NCBI RefSeq assembly: GCF_047675955.1
Contig: NC_132909.1
Span: 41,591,931 to 41,655,930 of the forward strand
Length of the DNA: 64,000 nt
Origin: Chlorocebus sabaeus
Lineage: Eukaryota > Chordata > Mammalia > Primates > Cercopithecidae
Direction of reading: 5' to 3'
Shown here one piece after another: positions 10,698-23,225 of the stretch. The notes beneath the pieces are model-generated. The model was not told the DNA's origin and ran no database searches. It worked only from the letters and a program-made list of their open reading frames with translations. Position 1 is the stretch's first letter. Each line of letters begins with the position of its first letter. Position numbers and translations under genes: made by a program.

Positions 10698-10994
10698 TTT
10701 TTTTTTCCCCTGAGACATAGTTTCACTCTTATTGCCCAGGCTGGAGTGCAGTGGCGTGATCTCAGCTCACTGCAACCTACACCTCCTGGGTTCAAGCGAT
10801 TATCGTGCCTCAGCTTCCCCAGTAGCTGCGATTACAGGCACCCACCACCATACCCAGCTAATTTTTTGTAATTTTAGGAGAGACAGGGTTTCATCATGTT
10901 GGCCAGGCTGGTCTTGAACTCCTGACCTCAGGTGATCCACCCACCACGGCCTCCCAAAGTGCTGGGATTACAGGCGTGAGCCACCACGCCTGGC
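10698..10994 (-). mobile_element. Alu, full length
   Basis: Poly-T then CCCCTGAGACATAGTTTCAC and CACGCCTGGC end; TAGTAATTTTTTT on both sides. Confidence 0.93.
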
Positions 10995-11002
10995 AATAGT
11001 AA

Positions 11003-11304
11003 TTTTTTTTGTTTGTTTGTTTGAGACGGAGTCTCACTCTGTCACCCAGGCTGGAGTGCAGTGGCATGATCTTGGCTCACTGCCAGCTCCACCTCCTGGG
11101 TTCACGCCATTCTCCTGCCTCAGCCTCCTGAGTAGCTGGGACTGCAGATACCTGCCACGATGCCTGGCTAATTTTTTGTATTTTTTAGTAGAGACGGGGT
11201 TTCACCGTGTTAGCCAGGATGGTCTCAATCTCCTGACCTCGTGATTCACCCGCTTCGGCCTCCCAAAGTGCTGGGATTACAAGAGCGAGCCACCGCGCCC
11301 GGCC
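11003..11304 (-). mobile_element. AluY-like, full length
   Basis: GTTTGTTTGTTTGAGACGGA start and CCACCGCGCCCGGCC end; fourth same-strand Alu in a 1.4-kb cluster. Confidence 0.94.
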
Positions 11305-11859
11305 AGCAATTTTTTTAGAGTTCATCATTTACTTGGTTCTTTTCTATACTTTTTATTTCTCTGCTGAGGTTCCACATTTGTTTATTCACTATGAGAATAT
11401 ATTTTTACCCTCTTTGTATGTTTATAATAGATACTTTTAAATCTTCATTTGCTAATAGGAATACCTTGAACATCTGCGGGATAGCTTCTACTGCTTACAT
11501 TATATGTTGTGTATGAATTACATTTTTGTTTTTTTTTTTAATTTTTCTTTCTGCAACATTTCTAAAAATATATGAATTACATTTTCATCATTCATACACA
11601 TCTCAAAAATTTTTATATTGTGTAACAGAAACTGTAAATGATACTTTCAGAAACTTGAAATTTGATTGTATTTCTTTTAAGACTGTTGTTTTTTTTTTAG
11701 GAAGAACTACCTTGGTTGAACTCAAACTCTAATTCCTATTTTCCTACTGAAAACAGTTTAAATCCTAATTCAATTTTTGCACACAAATATATATGTGCTA
11801 TATGTAAATAAGTTCTACCAAACTACATATCTTGTGTAGGTTATAGTATTATCTATGAG

Positions 11860-12220
11860 AGTATAGTTCATTTACATAATTTTAAGATGTATAATATTCA
11901 GTATGAGTAAAGATGATGGTTGCTTAACAATGTGATTTTTGTGACACTAAACTGTGTACACTTAAGACTAGTTAAAATGGTAATTTGTACAGCCATTATT
12001 TCTATTTATATAAAATATTATATACCTTAAAATTAGAAAATTATATTTGTCAGTTGTGCCTTAATGCATATAAAAACATTTTAAAAATTAGAGAATAACA
12101 AACGTTGATTACAGTGTAAAGAAATTAGAAACCTTGTGCACTGTGAGCAGGAGTGTCAAATGGTGTAGACCACGTGAAAAACAGCACAGCACTTCCTTCA
12201 AAGTAAACTTAAATTATCTT
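11860..12220 (+). mobile_element. Old L1M 3' end fragment
   Basis: CACTAAACTGTGTACACTTA and GTTAAAATGGTAATTTGTAC match the classic L1M 3' end on the plus strand. From 12,110 on, TTAGAAACCTTGTGCACTGT and ATGGTGTAGACC match the L1 ORF2 end. Two L1 pieces are probably joined here. Not coding. Confidence 0.65.
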
Positions 12221-12520
12221 GGCTGGCCGCAGTGGCTCACACCTGTAATCCCAGCACTTTGGGAGGCCGAGGCGGGCGGATCACCTGAGGTCAGGAGTTC
12301 GAGACCAGCCTGGCCAACATGGCAAAACCCCATCCCTACTAAAATACACAAATTAGCCAGGCATAGTGGCAGGCACCTGTAATCCCAGCTACTCAGGAGG
12401 CTGAGGCAGGCAGGAGAATAGCTTGAACCCAGGAGTCAGAGGTTGCAGTGAGCCAAGATTGCACCACTGCACTCCAGCCTGGGCGACAAAGCGACTCTGT
12501 CTCAATTTAAAAAAAAAATT
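12221..12520 (+). mobile_element. Alu, full length
   Basis: GGCTGGCCGCAGTGGCTCAC start, an extra GGCAGGCAGGAG repeat unit, and an A-rich tail at TTTAAAAAAAAAATT. Confidence 0.93.
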
Positions 12521-12529
12521 AAAGTTAAA

Positions 12530-13090
12530 TTGTTTTATAATCTAGCAGTGTCTCTTACAGATGCATACCCTAAATAATTGAAAAGTTTGGTCTGGAAGAG
12601 ACAATTAATACACCCATGTTATACTGATAACAGGATTATTTACATTACCCAAAGACAAAAGCAGCCCATATGTCCACTGAATATAAAGGGATACACAAAA
12701 TGTCAAAAATACATACAATGAAATATAATTTATCCTCAAATATAAAAATTCTGGCAAATGCTTCAACATAGATGAATCTTAAGGTCATTATTTCAAGTGA
12801 AATAAACCAGCACACACACAAAACATTCTCTGATTCCACTTATAGAGTAGTCAAATGCATAAAGAAAGAAAACAGAATGGTGTTCACCAAGGACTGGGGG
12901 AAGGGGCAATGAGAAGTTTTTGATTAATGAGTACAGTTTTACTTTTGTATGATGGGAAAGATCCTGGAAATAGACAGTGGTAATGGTTTTACAACATGAA
13001 TATAATGAAGGCCTCTGCAGTGCACACTTAAATAAAATGGTAAGCTTTATAGTATGTGCATTTTAACACAATTTTAAAAAGTAAAACTGT
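12530..13090 (+). mobile_element. Old L1M fragment (ORF2 end and 3' UTR)
   Basis: Plus-strand matches to the end of L1 ORF2 and 3' UTR: CATAGATGAATCTTAAGGTC, GTGAAATAAACCAG, CTGATTCCACTTATAGAG, AGAATGGTGTTCACC. Continues the fragment interrupted by the preceding Alu. Not coding. About 13,090-13,373 is AT-rich and unassigned. Confidence 0.75.
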
Positions 13091-13373
13091 CAGTTTTAGG
13101 TATAGTAATAGACAAAAAATACATGTCCAAAAATTGAAAGTGATACAATATATCATGTTATAAAAATCAAATCAGTTAATAAGTGCTGCTTTAAAAGATA
13201 ATCTGTAATGAAAGAGTTATTTAAGCAAGCAAAAATGACCTTATAAAAACACCAAAATAAAGCATGAGAACTTTATGTAAATAATTGGGAAGACCTTGGT
13301 AAGTATAAAATAAATCCTGAGAGGCAATTAAGATAAGAATGTTACATTCAAAAGTATTTATTTCAGAATGGTT

Positions 13374-13661
13374 AAAGAGTTTTGCTCTTGTTGCCCAGGT
13401 TGGAGTGCAATGACGGGATCTTGACTCACTGCAACCTCCACCTCCTGGGTTCAAGCTATTCTCCTGCCTGAGCCTCCTGAGTAGCTGTGATTACAGGCAC
13501 CCACCATCACACCTGGCTAATTTTATTTATTTATTTATTTTGTAGAGATGGGGTTTCACCATGTTGGTCAGGCTGGTCTTGAACTCCTGACCTCAGGTGA
13601 TCCACCAGCCTCGGCCTCCCAAAGTGCTGGGATTATAGGTGTGAGCCTCCATGCCTGGCCA
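13374..13661 (-). mobile_element. Alu without a clear poly-T
   Basis: Starts directly at GAGTTTTGCTCTTGTTGCCC and ends CATGCCTGGCC; TTTATTTATTTATTT in the middle linker. Confidence 0.9.
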
Positions 13662-14141
13662 ACTTTTATATTTTTGAGGATGTTAATTAAAAAAGAATTT
13701 CAAAGCTGGCAAGAATTAAAGAAAATTAAAAGGGGTCCCAAGGTTACATGGAGCCAAAACCATTAATTAAGTCTTTTTGGGAAATGGCAAAACCCCAGTG
13801 TCCTGGATGAGACTATGATAATTACAAGAAGAAGATCCTGATGAGGCTCACCTGGGAGTGAAAAACTGAGTCCAGAAACATGAGGCTTGTCTTGCAGGTC
13901 TGCGTGTGACCCAATGCTCCCAAACCTCCAGTGTCTCCACCACCACCTTCTCCATGTCTCACCCATAAATCCCCCATAGCAACAGAAGAAATTATAAAAC
14001 ACCCCCCAAAATCTCTATTTCAGGATTCTTTCCCCTCCTGGACTCTGAATAGTTAACAGAAACCCAACTTTCAGGGTCTGAGACTTCAACGTTTAGATTT
14101 TAGCTCAGGCTGTTCTTGAACTCCTGAGCTCAAGTGATTCA
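13662..14141. other. Unassigned non-coding sequence
   Basis: No gene or clear repeat family. The last 60 bases (CTCAGGCTGTTCTTGAACTC) look like an Alu or FLAM scrap next to the following Alu. Confidence 0.4.
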
Positions 14142-14444
14142 CTTTTTTTTTTTTTTTTTGAGTTGGAGTCTTGCTGTTGTCACCCAGGCTGGAGTGCAGT
14201 GGCACTATCTCGGCTCCCTGCAACCTCCGTCTCCCGGGTTCAAGTGATTCTCCTGCCTCAGCATCCTGAGTAGATGGGATTACAGGCACCCACCACCACA
14301 CCTAGCTAGTTATTTTGTATTTTTGGTAGAGATGGGGTTTTATCATGTTGGCCAGGCTGGTCTCAAACTCCCGATCTCAGGTGATACACGCACCTCGGCC
14401 TCCCAAAGTGCTGGGATTACAGGTGTGAGCCACAGTGCCCGGCC
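14142..14444 (-). mobile_element. Alu, full length
   Basis: Poly-T, GAGTTGGAGTCTTGCTGTTG, and CACAGTGCCCGGCC end. Confidence 0.93.
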
Positions 14445-14580
14445 TAATTTTTGTATTTTTAGTTGAGATGGGGTTCCACCATGTTGGCTAGGCTGGTCTC
14501 GAGTTCTTGAACTCAGGTAAGCTGTCTGCCTTGGCCTCCCAAAGTGCTGGGATTACAGGTTTGAGCCACCGCACTTGGCC
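14445..14580 (-). mobile_element. Alu fragment (5' half)
   Basis: Runs from TAATTTTTGTATTTTTAGTT to CCGCACTTGGCC with no tail; abuts the full-length Alu, probably the remains of an older copy. Confidence 0.85.
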
Positions 14581-16276
14581 CTTTTCTTATTTCTAGGTTC
14601 TGCCCACAAAGGAGATTGTGACATGACTGGGCCGACACTAAGGTGATGTTACCTCTCTGCTTTGGCTGTGCCCTTAGAAGGCACTGAGGCATGCTGCTGG
14701 GCCCAGCACCAAGATAATGTGAGTCTTCTGCCTGAATCCTGACCACAGGGAGCATTGTGACTTATTTCTTGACCCATTGCAATCTCTTCTATGGACAAAG
14801 CCCAGATAAATGCCCTCTTTTACCTATGTGATGTGACACTCCTCTTCTGCCTGGGCCAAACACACCAGTGATGTAATTATTCTGCCTGGTCCCTGCACAC
14901 AGGGGTCACTGAGATGTGTTCAGGCCCATCACCTAGATGATGTGACTCTCCTCTTCTGGGATTTGCCAACAGTGGGAACTGTGATATATCACTTGACATA
15001 GCTCCTATGTGATGTGGCTCTTCTGTCATGCCTAGTCCCTTCCCACTGGGGTGATTGGAATATAAAGCTGAGCCCAGTACCTAGGTGTGTGACTCTCTTG
15101 ATTATGAGCCCTAACCACAGGGGGCACTGTGACATATATCTAGGCCTCTCACCTAGGTAATGACATTTTTGCCTACGCCCTCCCCTCAGGGGGTATTGTG
15201 AAATATTGCTGGACTAAGAACCTAGGTGATATGACCCTCCCCTACTACTTGGGGTGTGCTTAAAAAGAAATTTTGATGTATCACGGCATCCAGGTCCTAG
15301 GTGATGTTACTCTTCTCTCATGTCTGGGACCCACATACATTGTGTATTAAAATATATCTCTGGGTCCAACACCAAGGCAATGTGACTGTCCTGCATGGAC
15401 CCTCCCAAAGAAATATCATAACACATCTTTTTACTCATTAGGTAATGTGACTCTTCTGCTTGAGCCCTGCCAATAGAAAACATTGTGACAGATCACTGGA
15501 TCCAGTACCTAGGTGATGTGACTCTCCTCATTTTCCTGGGACCTGCATATTTTGGATATTGTGACATATCACTGGAACAAACACCTAGGGGTTGGAAGGT
15601 TCCTGTCTGAGTCCCTCCCACAGGGGTCTCTATGACATATTTCTGTATCCATCACCTGGAAGATAAAACCTTCTACTTATGCCTGCATTTTGCCCACACA
15701 GAATATCGTGACATATTGCTGGGTTCAGCAACCAAGGTTTGTGTCTGTCCTGTCTGAGCCTTGGCCACAGTGAGTCCTGTGACATACCTCTGGGCCCAGC
15801 ACCCAGATGATCTCACTCTTCTTCCTGTGCCCTGTCTTCAGGAGGGGATTGTAACCTCCCTGGTCAACCACCCAGTGATTTGACAATCCTGCCTGGTGCC
15901 TGACCTCAGGGAAGATTGGGACATAACACTGACCCAACACCCAGTTGATGTACTCTTGTACTCTTTACCCACAGGTGGAAGTGTGACATATGTCTTGGTC
16001 AAGCACACAGATGTAATGATGACTGTCATACCTCAAAGAGGTCAATAGGAGAGATAACATTGCTCTTAGCATGGCATAGGAAAACAAGGAAGGTCCTGGG
16101 TCTTCTTTTGTACAAAAGTCATAGAGAATAACTACTCTGTCACTCTGTCACATGTATAAAGCCCTAGTGTGTTACAAAGTCTGCAGAAGAAATTATGGCT
16201 CTCTTATGCAAATTCTGTCAACAATTGAGACTATGACTCATGTACTTAGACCCAATACACAGGAGGTGTTGACTCT

Positions 16277-16575
16277 CTCTTTTTTTTTTTTTAGACGGAG
16301 TTTCACTCTTGTTCCCCAGGCTGGAGTGCAATGGCGTGATCTTGGCTTACCACAACCTCCGCCTCCCAGGTTCAAGTGATTTTCCTACCTCAGCCTCCCA
16401 AGTAGCTGGGATTACAGGTATCCACCACCATGCTGGGTTAACTTTTTGTATTTTTAGTAGAGACGGGTTTTCTCCATGTTGCTCAGGCTGGTCTTGAACT
16501 CCAGACCTCAGGTGATTCACACACCTTGGCCTCCCAAAATTCTGGGATTACAGGCATGAGCCACCATGCCTGTCT
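16277..16575 (-). mobile_element. Alu inserted in the tandem array
   Basis: GAGGTGTTGACTCT, itself array sequence, is duplicated at 16263-16276 and 16576-16589, so the Alu entered an existing array unit. Confidence 0.95.
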
Positions 16576-17202
16576 GAGGTGTTGACTCTTACACCTAGAA
16601 CCTGGACATGTATAACATTTTAAATCTCATTTCTGGACTTACTCGCAGGTGTGATTGTGTGAATCTGCTAAGCACCTTAGTGATTTGACTCTCCTGTATT
16701 GGACCAGTGCACAAATGAGACTGAGACTGCTTGACTCTGAACCTTGACGATGTGACTCTCTTTTCCAGACTTGGTGCTGCCCACAGGTGGCATTGTGACA
16801 TATGGCTGGGCCTTTCATCCAGGTGATGTGAGTCTTTTTTCTTGCTTTGGTGCTGCCCACAGGATGCATTGTGACATAGTTTTAAGTCTGACACTTGGTA
16901 ATGTGATTCTTCTTTTTTGCCAGGGCCCTGAATATTTTGCACATTAGGACATATTACCAGGCCTAACACCTATAAAAGGGCCCTTTTGTGATGTGTCTCT
17001 CCTGCCTGGGCCTTGAGCACAGAGAGCACTGTTACCTATTGCTGGGCTCAGCACCCAGGGGATGTGACTCTGCTGCCTGTGTTCTACTTTCAGAAGAAGG
17101 TTGTAACATATTCCTGGGTGAGTATTCTGGTGATGTGACATTCCTATCTGGTCCCTGGCCTCAGAAAAGATTGTGATCTATTCCTGGTCAAAAACACAGG
17201 TG

Positions 17203-17489
17203 GTCAGGCATGGTAACTCCATGCCTGTAATCCTAGAACTTTGGGAGGCTGAGGTGGGCGGATCACGAGGTCAGGAGTTCGAGACCAGCCTGAACAACAT
17301 GGTGAAACCCCATCTCTACTAGAAATACAAAAATTAGGTAGGTGGGCATGGTGACGTGCGTCTGTAATCAAAGCTGCTAATCAGAAGAATCACTTGAACC
17401 CAGGACATGGAGGTTGCAGTTGGCCGAGATCACGCCGTTGCACCCCAGCCTGGGCAACAGAGTGAGATTCCATCTCAAACAAAGAGAAA
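17203..17489 (+). mobile_element. Alu in the tandem array
   Basis: GGTGGTCAGGCATGGTAACTC start, internal loss in the right monomer (AAAGCTGCTAATCAGAAG), A-rich tail CAAACAAAGAGAAAAAT. Confidence 0.9.
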
Positions 17490-17898
17490 AATCCACACAC
17501 CCACAGGTAATGTGACTCTCCTTCTCTCTTCCTGTTCACAGGTGAGATTATGAAGTATATCTTGGCCAAGCTCACAGGTGTGATGATGACTCTTATACCC
17601 AAAACCAGCCAATAGGAGAGATACTGTCTCTTATAGCTAGGCTTATGGTCATGAGTATAATCCTGGGCCTCCTCTTTGTACAAAGTTCATAGAGAATTAC
17701 CACTTTCTTGCATACTATATAAATCTCTCGTGGTACAGAGAGTGTCATTCTAGGGTTCAGCACACAGATGAGATTGTGTTTTGCACATGCACACCCCAGC
17801 AACCATTAAGATTGTCACCCTCATACATGGACAGAGCCCACTGGTGAGGTCCTAAATCTCACACATGGACACAGTCCACAGTTGAAATTGTGACCGTC

Positions 17899-18203
17899 GC
17901 GGTCAGGCGCGGTGGCTCAAGCCTGTAATCCTCTAATCCTTTGGGAGGCCAAGGTGGGTGAATCACGAGGTCAGGGGTTCAAAACCAGCCTGGCCAAGAT
18001 GGTGAAACTTTGTCTCTACTAAAACTACAAAAATTATCTGGGCATGGTGGCGAATGCTTGTAATCCCAGCTACTTGGGAGGATGAGGCAGGAGAATCGCT
18101 TGAACCCAGGAGGCAGAGGTTGCAGTGAGCTGAGATCGTGCCATTGCACTCAAGCCTAGGTAACAAAGCAAGACTTTGTCTCAAAAAAATAAAAAATAAA
18201 AGA
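17899..18203 (+). mobile_element. AluY-like in the tandem array
   Basis: GGTCAGGCGCGGTGGCTCAA start (GGCTCAAGCC variant) and AAATAAAAAATAAAAGAG tail. Confidence 0.92.
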
Positions 18204-18607
18204 GTATTATGACATATCTTTTTATTCATCACCTAGGTGATGTGACTCTTCTTCAGTCTGTCAAAAAAAGAATTGTGATGTATCCCTGGACCCAGCACCT
18301 AGATGATGTAACTCTCACCTTTTGCCTGGACCTTGCATATTTTGGGTGTTGTCACATATCACTAGGTCTGACATTAGGGGGACTTGTGACATATTTTGGC
18401 ATACATCACCCGTGAAATGTGACTTTCCTCACCTACATGCGCCATGCCCAAAGAAAAGATTGTAACACATCACTGGGATCAGCCACCAGGTGTTGTATCT
18501 CACCTCCCAGGCTGCTGCTTACAGACAGCGTTATAACATATCACTGGGCCCAGCACCAGGCGATGTGACTTGCTGCCTTCCTGCCTGTGCCTATCTTATA
18601 GGAAGAG

Positions 18608-18907
18608 TTTTTTTGTTTTTTTTTTTTTAGGGAATCTCGCTCTATTGCCCAGACTGGAGTGTAGTGGCACAATCTTGGCTCACTGCAACCTCTCCTTCCC
18701 AGGTTCAAGTGATTCTCCTGCCTCAGCCTCCTGAGTAGCTGGGATTACAGGTGTGCACCACTATGCCCAGCTAATTTTTGTATTTTCAGTATAGATGGGG
18801 TTTGAGTATATTGGCCAGTCTGGTCTCGAACTCCTGACCTCAAGTGATCTACCTGCCTCGGCCTTCCAAAGTGCTGGGATTATAGGCATGAGCCACTGTG
18901 CCCAGCT
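18608..18907 (-). mobile_element. Alu in the tandem array
   Basis: T-rich tail, AGGGAATCTCGCTCTATTGC and TGTGCCCAGCT end; array text AGGAAGAGTT / AGGAGGAGATT on either side suggests the target duplication. Confidence 0.92.
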
Positions 18908-19397
18908 AGGAGGAGATTTTAATGCATCCCTGGCCAAGCACCTAGGCGATGTGACTCTCCTGCCTGGTCCTTGCCCTCAGAAAAGATTGTGACATATCTC
19001 TGGACCAGCCCCAGGGGATGTGACTCTCCTGCTCACTCCCTACACACAGGTGTAATTGTGACATATATCTTGCCCCATCTTACAATTGCTATGGTGATTC
19101 TCACATGTCGAACCAGACGACAAAAGAGATATACTCTCTCCTAGCTAGGCTTAGGTAAACAAACACAGTCCTGAGTCTCCTCTTTTTGCAAAGGTCATAG
19201 AAAATTACTAGTCTCTCAAATATTGTAAAAAGCATCTCAGGTGGCACAGAGAGTATCATCACAAGCCAAAGACACAGATGAGACTGTGTTTCTTAAATGA
19301 ACACCCTGCCAATCATTATAATTGTAACCTCACCATGGACAGAGCCCACTGTTGAGGTCCTGACTCTCACATGGAGATGCAGTCCATAGTTGGAATT

Positions 19398-19715
19398 ATG
19401 GCTTGTTTTTGTTTCTGTTTTTCTTTTGAGACAGAGTCTTGCTCTGTTGCCCAGGCTGGATTGTGGTGGCGTGATCTCTGCTCACTGCAACCTCTGCCTT
19501 CCAGCCTCAAGTGATCCTTCCATCTCAGCCTCCTGAGTAGCTGGGACTACAGGCATGCACCACCACCCCTGACAAATTTTTGTATTTTTCAGTAGAGATG
19601 GGGTTTCACCATGTTGGCCAGGCTGGTCTCAGACTTGAACCCCTGACCTCAGATGATCCACCCACCTCAGCCTCCCAAAGTGCTGGGATTATAGGCATGA
19701 GCCACTGTGCCCAGC
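19398..19715 (-). mobile_element. Alu in the tandem array
   Basis: CCATAGTTGGAATT is duplicated at 19384-19397 and 19716-19729, marking a target duplication inside array sequence. Confidence 0.95.
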
Positions 19716-20299
19716 CCATAGTTGGAATTGTGACTGTGATATGCAAACATCCAGCCAAAGTAGGAATAATGACTCATTTCTAAATGTAATTCATACGCAG
19801 GCAAGGACTCTCCTATATGGATCAGCCAATTGGAGAGATGTTGACTCTCATTCCTGGGCTTAGAGCCATGGGTACAACATGGGTTCATACCACCACAAAG
19901 GTATTAAAGTAAATTGTGACTCTCATGCATATTGTATAAAGCCCTCGGGTAATACATTGAGTGCCCTTACATGGCCCAGCACACAGGTGACATTGTGACA
20001 CTCATATGCACAACCATGCCAACAGTAAATACTTTCATCCTTTTACATAAACACAACCTACTTCTTAAGTTCTGAATCTCACACCTGGAGGCAGTGGAAA
20101 GTTGCAAAATTGACTCTCATATGTGGATCTGGCCCATGGGTGGGTTGGTGACTCTCAGATCAAGATTCAGTACACCTGTGAGACTATGATTTTACTGAGG
20201 TGACACAGTCTGCAGGAGAGATTGAGGTTCTCATGCACGGATCCATCCACATTGAGATTGTGACTTGTGTAGTTAGACCCAACATCTTAATGGTGTTCA

Positions 20300-20579
20300 C
20301 TTTTTTTCTTTAGATAGAAACAGGCTCTATCACCCTGCAGTGGCACAATTTCAGCTCACTACAACTTCTGCTTCCCAGGTTCAAGTGATTCTCCTGCCTC
20401 AGCCTCCCAAGCAACTGGGACTACAGGCACCTGCCACTGCGCCTAATTTTTGTATTTTTAGTAGAGACCAGATTTCGCCATGTTGGCCAGGCTGGTCTCA
20501 AACTCCTGACCTCAGGTGATCGGCTCGCCTCGGCCTCCCAAAGTGCTGGGATTACAGACCTAAGTCACCGCATCTGGCA
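20300..20579 (-). mobile_element. Alu in the tandem array, diverged
   Basis: TTTTTTCTTTAGATAGAAAC start, a short deletion in the left part, and CACCGCATCTGGC end. Confidence 0.88.
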
Positions 20580-21726
20580 CGATGTTGACTTTCATACCTA
20601 GAATGGGGACATGTGAGAAATTGTTCTTCCCATCCTTGGGCCTTTCTGGAGGTGTGATTGTGATACATGCCTCTGCTCAGAACCTGAGTGATTTGACTCT
20701 CCTGCCTGCGCCCAGCACACAGATGGGATTGTGACACATCGTTGGACCCAGCATGTAGATGATGTGACCCTATGCTCTTGCCTTGGTGTTGCCAGAGACG
20801 GCATTGTTACATATCACTGGTCCCTGCACCCAGGTAATGTGTTTCTCTTTTCCGTGCCCTGCCCACATGGGATATTGTAACATATTGCTGGGTCTAACAC
20901 CCAGATGATGTGAATATCTCACCTACACTGCCTACAGGGAGCATTTTGCCGTATTTCTGAACCTATTATCTGTTTGATGTTACTCCCCACTTTTCCATGA
21001 GTTTTTCCTTAGGAGACATTGTAACATATCTGGGCCAAGCATCTCGGTGATGTTACTCTTCTCTCCTGCCTGGGCCCTGACCACAGAAGGGACAGTGGGT
21101 AATCCCTAGGCCCAGCACACAGGTGATGTAATTTTTCTGCCTGGACCCTGTCTACAGGGGACATTATGGCATGTCCCTGGGACCATAAACTAGACACTAT
21201 GACTCTCCTTTCGTCTCTGCGAGCTGTCCACAGTGGGGATTGTGATGTATAACTTGTCTCAGCACCTATATAATGTGACTTTCATCCCATGCCTGGGCCC
21301 TGCCCACTGGGGTGATTGTGACATATAACCAGGCCCAGTTCCTAGGTTATGTGACTCTTCTCTTCTTCATGAGCCATACCCACATAGGGCATTTTGACAT
21401 ATCTCTGGAGCCGTCTCAGGTGATGTGACTCTGCTGCATGAGCCCCCTTTATTTAGGGGATATTGTGCCATATTTTTTGACCTAGCATCAAGGTGACGTG
21501 ATTCTCCTCTACTACTTGGACCCTGCATACATTGTGTGTATTAAAATTTGGCTCATCCAACACCTAGGTAATGTGACTCTCCCGCATGGGCCCTGCTAAT
21601 AGGGGAATTATGGCATTTAAAAAAAATCACCTATATGATGTGACTCTCCTTTTTTACCTGAACCCTGAAAAAAGGGGATTGTGACATATCATTGCACCTA
21701 GCATCTAGGTGATATCACTCTCCTGT

Positions 21727-21973
21727 TTTTTATTTTTGTTTTTCTTTTTGTTTTTTTTCAAGACCGAGTTTTGCTCTGGTCACCCAGGCTGGAGTGCAGT
21801 GGCACAATCTCAGCTCACTGCAATCTCTGCCTCCCAGGTTCAAGCGATTATCCTGCCTTAGTCTCCCAAGTAGCTGGGATTACAAGTGTGCACCACCACG
21901 CTAGGCTAATTTTTGTATTTTTTAGTGGAGACGGGGTTTCACCATGTTGGCCAGGCTGGTCTCAATCTCCTAC
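21727..21973 (-). mobile_element. Alu in the tandem array, 5' truncated
   Basis: T-rich tail with TTTTTCAAGACCGAGTTTTG; stops at GGTCTCAATCTCCTAC, short of the Alu 5' end. Confidence 0.9.
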
Positions 21974-23225
21974 ATTGCTGTGTCACACCAAATGGGTGAA
22001 AAGCCCTGCCCACAGGAGCCCTTATGACGGATCTCTGCATCCATTACTTTGGAGGTGTGACTCTTATCTTCCATGTGCCTCATGCCCACACAGAAGACTG
22101 TGACATATCTCTCAGTTCAGCAACCATGTAGTGTGTGTTTTGTACCCAGGCCTTGCCTGCAGAGAGAGTTATGACATGTAGCTAGGCCTGGTACCCAAGG
22201 GATGTTACTTTGCTGTCTGTGTCTTGCTTTCAGGAGAGAACTGTAAAATAACACTGGTCAGGCAACTAGGTGATATCACTCTCTTGCATGGTCCCTGCTC
22301 TGGAAAAACTGTGACATATTCCTAACCCAGGACACAGGTGATGTTACTCTCCTCTTTGCTTTCTTCTTCTTCTTCTTACTATTATTATTATTATACTTTA
22401 AGTTCAAGGGTACATGTGCACAACGTGCCGGTTTGTTACATAAGTATACATGTGCCATGTTGGTTTGCTGCACCCATCAACTAGTCATTTACAGTAGGTA
22501 TTTCTCCTAATACTATCCCTCCCCCAGCCTCCCACCCCACAACAGGCCCTGGTGTATGATGTTCCCAACCCTGTGTCCAAGTGTTCTCATTGTTCAATTC
22601 CCACCTATGAGTGAGAACATGCAGTGTTTGGTTTTCTGTCCTTGTAATAGTTTGCTGAGAATTATGGTTTCCAGCTTCATCCATGTCCCTGCAAAGGACA
22701 TAAACTCACCCTTTTTTATGGCTGCATAGTATTCCATGGTGTATATGTGCCACATTTTCTTAATCCAGTCTATCATTGATGGACATTTGTGTTGGTTCCA
22801 AGTCTTTGCTACTGTGAATAGTGCCACAATAAACATACATGCGCATGTGTCTTTAGAGTAGCATGATTTATAATCCTTTGGGTATATACCCAGTAATGGG
22901 ATTTCTGGCTAAAGTTCTAGATATAGTTCTAGATCACTGAGGAATCACCACACTGTCTTCCACAATGGATGAACTAATTTACAGTCCCACCAACAGTGTA
23001 AAAGCGATCCTATTTCTCCACATTCTCTCCAGCATCTGTTGTTTCCTGGCTTTTTAATGATCGCCATTCTAACTGGCGTGAGATGGTATCTCATTGTGGT
23101 TTTGATTTGCATTTCTCTGATGACCAGTGATGATGAGCATTTTTTTATGTGTGTGTTGGCTGCATAAATGTCTTCTTTTGAGAAGTGTCTGTTCAGATCC
23201 TTTGCCCACTTTTTGATGGGGTTGT

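Larger units (their letters stand above)
9726..11525 (-). mobile_element. HAL1/L1M-type old LINE fragment, broken by four Alus
   Basis: Between the Alus the sequence matches old LINE text on the minus strand: TTTTCAGCAGTTTGACTATG with TGCCTAAGATGTG near 9,770-9,810, and TTTCTCTGCTGAGGTTCCAC and TGCTAATAGGAATACC near 11,358-11,465. Decayed beyond coding. HAL1 versus L1M is not decided. Confidence 0.7.
14590..22362. repeat. Degenerate satellite-like tandem array, units of about 70-77 bases with higher-order structure
   Basis: A recurring unit reads roughly CAGCACCTAGGTGATGTGAC, TCTCCTCTTCTGCCTGGGCC, CTGCCCACAGGGGGCATT, GTGACATATCACTGGGCC, and repeats every 70-77 bases with strong divergence; for example GATGTGACTCTCCT recurs near 14,938 and 15,514, with variants between. 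A distinct block (GCCAATAGGAGAGATA, then CCTCCTCTTTGTACAAAG) recurs near 16,046, 17,601 and 19,110, with a weaker one near 19,826, giving a higher-order period of about 0.9-1.0 kb after subtracting Alus. Seven Alus break the array; about 5.7 kb of repeat remains. No open frame persists over the units. It ends at the L1. I do not recall the family with certainty; a SATR-type library entry is worth testing. Confidence 0.85.

Noticed and set aside
13740..14000. Possible KZNF exon because of the CCACCACCACCTTCTCC stretch
   Set aside because: No C2H2 spacing, linker or splice sites were found on either strand.
16595..21197. Minus-strand frames of 60-124 residues in the tandem array
   Set aside because: They are translations of the degenerate repeat; none keeps its frame across units.
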